From JARRNE01 sp963824085 (GTDB taxonomy: Bacteria > Pseudomonadota > Gammaproteobacteria > Chromatiales > Chromatiaceae), in contig CAWGNT010000012.1 in the NCBI GenBank assembly GCA_963824085.1, positions 1-64,000 of the forward strand: a DNA stretch of 64,000 nucleotides, given 5' to 3'. The translations under genes and the position numbers were made by a program. Under the pieces are notes generated by a model, which was given only the letters and a program-made list of their open reading frames with translations, was not told the origin of the DNA and made no database searches. Below, one piece after another: positions 60,533 to 64,000 of the stretch (its first letter is position 1; the number at the start of each line of letters is the position of its first letter).

Positions 60533-62415
60533 ATCCCTGGTTCGAACGCCTGCGCTCGCGCATGGTGGCCTTCCTGCACGACCTGGTCATGATCCCCTGC
60601 GCCTGGATGCTCGCCTACTGGGTGCGCTTCAATCTGGGCGAAATCCCGAGCGACTTCCTCAGCGGCGCCCTGACCGCGCTGCCGCTGGTCGTCGCGGTCC
60701 AAGGCGCGACCTACTGGCGGTTCGGGCTCTACCGCGGAGTCTGGCGCTTCGCCTCGCTACCGGACCTCATGCGGATCGGCAAGGCCGTGCTCGCCGCCAG
60801 TGCGATCACCTTTCTGGCGCTCTTCATCCTCAACCGGATGGAAACGGTACCGCGCTCGGTACCCGTGCTCTTCGTGATGTTCCAGATGCTGTTGCTGGCC
60901 GGCCCGCGCTTGCTCTACCGCTGGGTCAAGGATCATCGCCTCGATCTCCATGCCGGTGAGCGGGTGCTGATCGTCGGGGCCGGACGCGCAGGCGAGATGC
61001 TGGTGCGGGATATGCTGCGTGATCCCGCGCATGCATACCTACCCGTGGCCTTCGTGGACGACAAGCTGCGCCGCCACGGCGGGGAGCTGCACGGTATCCC
61101 CGTCCGAGGAGGAACCGAGGCCATCCCGGAGCTGGCGCATAGTCTCTCCATTCAGCTGGTTCTGCTTGCGATCCCCAGCGCATCCGCCGCCGAGATGCAG
61201 CGACTCGTAGGCCTTTGCGAGCGGGCTGGTAAGCCGTTTCGCACGGTTCCGCAGCTGGAGAGCCTGATGGCGGGACAAGTGAGCATCAATCAGCTGCGAC
61301 CGGTCTCGATCGAGGACCTGCTCGGGCGCAACCCCGTGCAGCTGGACTGGGACGGAATCGAGGCGGGGCTATCGGGACGGAGGATCCTGGTCACGGGGGC
61401 CGGCGGCTCCATCGGGGCGGAGCTTTGTCGACAGATTGTCCGCGCTAGCCCAGGTCTCCTCATCCTGGTCGACCACGGCGAGTTCAACCTCTACGCAATC
61501 GAGATGGAGCTCAAGGAGAATCATCCGGGCGTTCGCTTAGAGTGCCACCTGTTCGACGTCGCCGACGGGTCGGCCGTGGCCGAGCTTTTCGACGGGGCGC
61601 GACCGGAGATCGTGTTCCACGCCGCGGCGTACAAACATGTGCCGCTCCTCGAGGGGCAGATGCGCTCCGCGGCGCGGAACAACGTCCTCGGCACAAAGGT
61701 AGTGGCGGAAGCCGCTGGGCGCTTCGGATGCGAGCGCTTCGTGCTGATCTCCACCGACAAGGCGGTCAGGCCCACCAACGTCATGGGCGCCACCAAACGG
61801 GTCGCCGAGCTGATCTGCGAGAGCCTCGATGGACGAGTCGAGACCGGCTATATTGTGGTTCGCTTCGGCAACGTGCTGGGCTCGGCCGGCAGCGTGGTGC
61901 CGCTTTTTCGCCGCCAGATCGAGCGGGGCGGCCCCGTAACGGTCACGGACCCGGAGATCGAGCGCTTCTTCATGACGATTCCGGAGGCCTGTCAGCTCAT
62001 CATGCAGGCAGCCGTGATCGGCCAGGGGGGCGAGGTGTTTGTCCTGGACATGGGTGAGCCAATCAAGATCCGCTACTTGGCCGAGCAGATGATCCGGCTC
62101 TCCGGTAAGCGGCCCGGCTACGATATCCCAATCGTGTACTCCGGCCTGCGGCCCGGGGAGAAGCTCTACGAGGAGCTCTTCTACGACTTCGAGGACCTCG
62201 CCGAGACCGCTCACCCCAAGATCCGAGTCGCCCGCGGCGGCCTGCCGCTTCCGTGGGAGGCAGCGGAGCTGGAGACGCTGGGCGCGGCGGTGGCGGCCTG
62301 CGACAACGAAGCCCTTGGTGCCGCGCTTCATCGGCTCGTTCCCCAGTGGCATCGCGAGCAGTCCGGCGCCGCGGCCGCCCCTCCCCCGCGAGCCTCGGAG
62401 GTTGCACATGGCTGA
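60529..62415 (+). CDS. membrane UDP-sugar 4,6-dehydratase, WbpM/CapD type
   Basis: These enzymes convert UDP-GlcNAc to its 4-keto-6-deoxy form, the first step to rare amino sugars. The 628-residue protein has four N-terminal helices, a first nucleotide-binding domain (VLIVGAGRAGEML) and a second SDR domain with VTGAGGSIGAELC, HAAAYKHVPLLE, LISTDKAVRPTNVMGATKR with the catalytic Lys, and VRFGNVLGSAGSVVP. GTG 60529 overlaps the preceding stop; the frame from 60439 is not needed. Its last codons overlap the ATPase gene. Confidence 0.93.
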   Translation: MNPWFERLRSRMVAFLHDLVMIPCAWMLAYWVRFNLGEIPSDFLSGALTALPLVVAVQGATYWRFGLYRGVWRFASLPDLMRIGKAVLAASAITFLALFILNRMETVPRSVPVLFVMFQMLLLAGPRLLYRWVKDHRLDLHAGERVLIVGAGRAGEMLVRDMLRDPAHAYLPVAFVDDKLRRHGGELHGIPVRGGTEAIPELAHSLSIQLVLLAIPSASAAEMQRLVGLCERAGKPFRTVPQLESLMAGQVSINQLRPVSIEDLLGRNPVQLDWDGIEAGLSGRRILVTGAGGSIGAELCRQIVRASPGLLILVDHGEFNLYAIEMELKENHPGVRLECHLFDVADGSAVAELFDGARPEIVFHAAAYKHVPLLEGQMRSAARNNVLGTKVVAEAAGRFGCERFVLISTDKAVRPTNVMGATKRVAELICESLDGRVETGYIVVRFGNVLGSAGSVVPLFRRQIERGGPVTVTDPEIERFFMTIPEACQLIMQAAVIGQGGEVFVLDMGEPIKIRYLAEQMIRLSGKRPGYDIPIVYSGLRPGEKLYEELFYDFEDLAETAHPKIRVARGGLPLPWEAAELETLGAAVAACDNEALGAALHRLVPQWHREQSGAAAAPPPRASEVAHG

Positions 62416-64000
62416 CGTATCCGTGCTGCACGCGCGATCTGCGCCGCAGCCCGATCGGGCTGCCGCCGACGAATCGCTGCCGCGCCCACCCGACGAATCG
62501 GTGGAGTCCCGAGTCATCGCGCACTTGCAGGGGCGCGGTAAGTTCGCCGCCACGGATGTCGCGCGCGCACGGCGACTTGCCGAGGACAGCGGCGATGCGC
62601 TGCTGCGCATGACGGTGCGCCTCGGGCTGGTGTCGGAGCGGGACATGGCCCTGGCGCTAGCAGCCGTGCTGGCGCTGCCGCTGGTTGAGGCATCCGACTA
62701 CCCGGAGGCCCCGGTATCGGCCGAAGGCCTTAGCCTGCGGTTCCTGAGGGATGCCCGTATCCTGCCGCTAAAAGAGGACGAAGACCGTCTGGAGGCCGCC
62801 TTCGCGGACCCCACCGACGACTTCGGGCTGCGGGCATTGTCGATGGCTGCCGGCAAGCCGGTGGTGCCCTGCATCGGTCTGCCTTCCGAGATCGAGGCGG
62901 CCCTGGAGCGCCTCTATTCCCAAGGCGGACGCAGCCGAGAGGATGAGATGCTGGAGGGGGAATTGGCGGAGGTGTCCGAGGACGACATCGAGCACCTGAA
63001 GGATCTCGCCAGCGAGGCCCCGGTGATCCGCCTGGTTAATCAGATCATCCAGCGCGCAGTGGAATCCCGCGCCTCGGACATTCACATCGAGCCCTTCGCG
63101 GACGACCTCAAGATTCGCTACCGCATCGACGGCATCTTGAAGGAGATGGACTCCCCGCCATCCCGCCTGACCGCCGCCGTCATCTCGCGCGTGAAGATCA
63201 TGTCGAAGCTCAACATCGCCGAGCGCCGACTGCCACAGGACGGCCGCATCCCGCTGCGCGTGCAGGGCAAGGAGCTGGACCTGCGCGTCTCCACGGTACC
63301 GACCCTGTTCGGCGAGAGCGTCGTCATGCGCCTTCTGGACAAGGAGAGCGTGCGCTTCGACTTCGATTCCCTGGGCTTCGACGGCTTGCCGCGCGAGCGC
63401 CTTCTGGAGATCCTGGACATGCCCTATGGGATCTTTCTGGTGACGGGACCGACGGGCAGCGGAAAGAGCACGACCCTCTACACGGCGCTGAGCCGCATGA
63501 ACACGCAGGAGCGCAAGATCATCACGGTCGAGGACCCCGTGGAGTATCAGCTCGCCGGCATCAATCAGATCCAGGTCAAGCCACAGATCGGCATGACCTT
63601 CGCCGGGGCGCTGCGCTCCATCGTGCGCCAGGACCCGGACATTATCATGGTGGGCGAGATGCGCGACCTCGAAACCGCGCGCATCGCCGTGCAGTCCGCC
63701 CTCACCGGTCACGTGGTGCTCTCCACCCTGCACACCAACGACGCTGCGAGCGGCGTCACTCGGCTCTTGGACATGGGCGTGGAGGAGTACCTCTTGACTT
63801 CTACTGTCAACGGTATCCTCGCCCAACGTCTGGTTCGCCGGCTATGTCCGGCCTGCCGCGCCCCCTACGAGCCCCTGCCCGAGCTTGCAGCCAAGCTCGG
63901 GCGCATCGCGGAGGGACGCGGAGAGAACATCGTCCTTTACCGCCCGGTCGGCTGCGCTCAATGCAACGACACCGGCTATCGCGGCCGTCTGGTCATCACC
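62408..64000 (+). CDS. GspE/PilB-type secretion ATPase, cut by window end
   Basis: The frame runs 531 codons from ATG 62408 to the window end without stop. It has an N-terminal GspE-N-like domain, then the core with ASDIHIEPF, RLPQDGRI, Walker A GPTGSGKSTTLYTAL, an Asp-box VEDPVEYQ, Walker B DPDIIMVGEMRD and His-box LSTLHTND, plus a zinc-binding pair CPAC and CAQCNDTGYRG. These ATPases drive type II secretion or type IV pili; the C4 zinc motif and order favour the type II (GspE) group. The ATG overlaps the dehydratase stop, so it is coupled to a glycan gene. Neighbouring gsp genes are beyond the window. Confidence 0.93.
   Translation, partial: MADVSVLHARSAPQPDRAAADESLPRPPDESVESRVIAHLQGRGKFAATDVARARRLAEDSGDALLRMTVRLGLVSERDMALALAAVLALPLVEASDYPEAPVSAEGLSLRFLRDARILPLKEDEDRLEAAFADPTDDFGLRALSMAAGKPVVPCIGLPSEIEAALERLYSQGGRSREDEMLEGELAEVSEDDIEHLKDLASEAPVIRLVNQIIQRAVESRASDIHIEPFADDLKIRYRIDGILKEMDSPPSRLTAAVISRVKIMSKLNIAERRLPQDGRIPLRVQGKELDLRVSTVPTLFGESVVMRLLDKESVRFDFDSLGFDGLPRERLLEILDMPYGIFLVTGPTGSGKSTTLYTALSRMNTQERKIITVEDPVEYQLAGINQIQVKPQIGMTFAGALRSIVRQDPDIIMVGEMRDLETARIAVQSALTGHVVLSTLHTNDAASGVTRLLDMGVEEYLLTSTVNGILAQRLVRRLCPACRAPYEPLPELAAKLGRIAEGRGENIVLYRPVGCAQCNDTGYRGRLVIT

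Noticed and set aside
62768..63826. Long minus-strand frame of 352 codons
   Set aside because: It is the shadow of the GspE-type ATPase gene, whose motifs are clear on the plus strand.

Overview
This window reads as one chromosomal stretch of a GC-rich gammaproteobacterium, probably from the Chromatiales or Ectothiorhodospiraceae side of the class. That placement is an inference from gene order (rpmH-rnpA-yidD-yidC-mnmE beside dnaA-dnaN-gyrB, glyQ-glyS near gmhB and plsC, glnA-ntrB-ntrC, secB-gpsA, comF near bioB-F-H-C-D) and from protein character, because no search could be run. Most genes are core housekeeping. The unusual content lies mainly between genes.

Layout. 1-5.7 kb: the end of tRNA-Arg(CCG), a tiny membrane ORF, a SPOR-type coiled-coil protein, acetolactate synthase large subunit, two bacterioferritin subunits and divergent bacterioferritin-associated ferredoxin. 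5.7-9.7 kb: small exported proteins, an OmpR/PhoP-type two-component system and a dual-specificity phosphatase. 9.9-18.8 kb: FKBP, a short HtrA-like lipoprotein, PBP4-type DacB, a complete biotin operon under a BirA-like operator, and comF. 19-26.5 kb: lipoprotein, Ap4A phosphorylase, archaeal-type class I aldolase, a two-RCK potassium channel and a lytic transglycosylase. 26.6-37.1 kb: the replication-origin region with mnmE, yidC, yidD, rnpA, rpmH, dnaA, a DnaA-box cluster, dnaN, two parS-like sites around a decayed IS1595-type element, and gyrB. The usual recF is absent from its place. 37.1-43.8 kb: plsC, gmhB, MazG-like protein, glyS, glyQ and a cation efflux protein. 44-50.7 kb: glnA behind a sigma-54 promoter, a DUF4124-like protein, ntrB, ntrC and endonuclease V. 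51-59.4 kb: pyrD, trmL, gpsA, secB, rhodanese, an ArsR-type regulator with a BigR/SqrR-like cysteine pair, EnvC-like protein, CtpA and a DJ-1 protein. 59.4-64 kb: glycan lipid-carrier transferase, polytopic sugar dehydratase and a GspE/PilB-type ATPase that runs off the window.

How parts work together. Iron storage pairs a ferroxidase-type and a heme-ligand-type bacterioferritin with Bfd under a Fur-like site. Nitrogen control couples NtrB/NtrC to the glnA promoter. Biotin genes share one BirA-repressed transcript. Two promoters for small exported proteins carry the same GTTCAG-N5-GTTCAG direct repeat, plausibly read by the local OmpR-type regulator.

The most distinctive signal is a family of about 100-bp palindromic intergenic elements, with around ten copies (some degenerate or halved), a shared core and stems that appear to covary.
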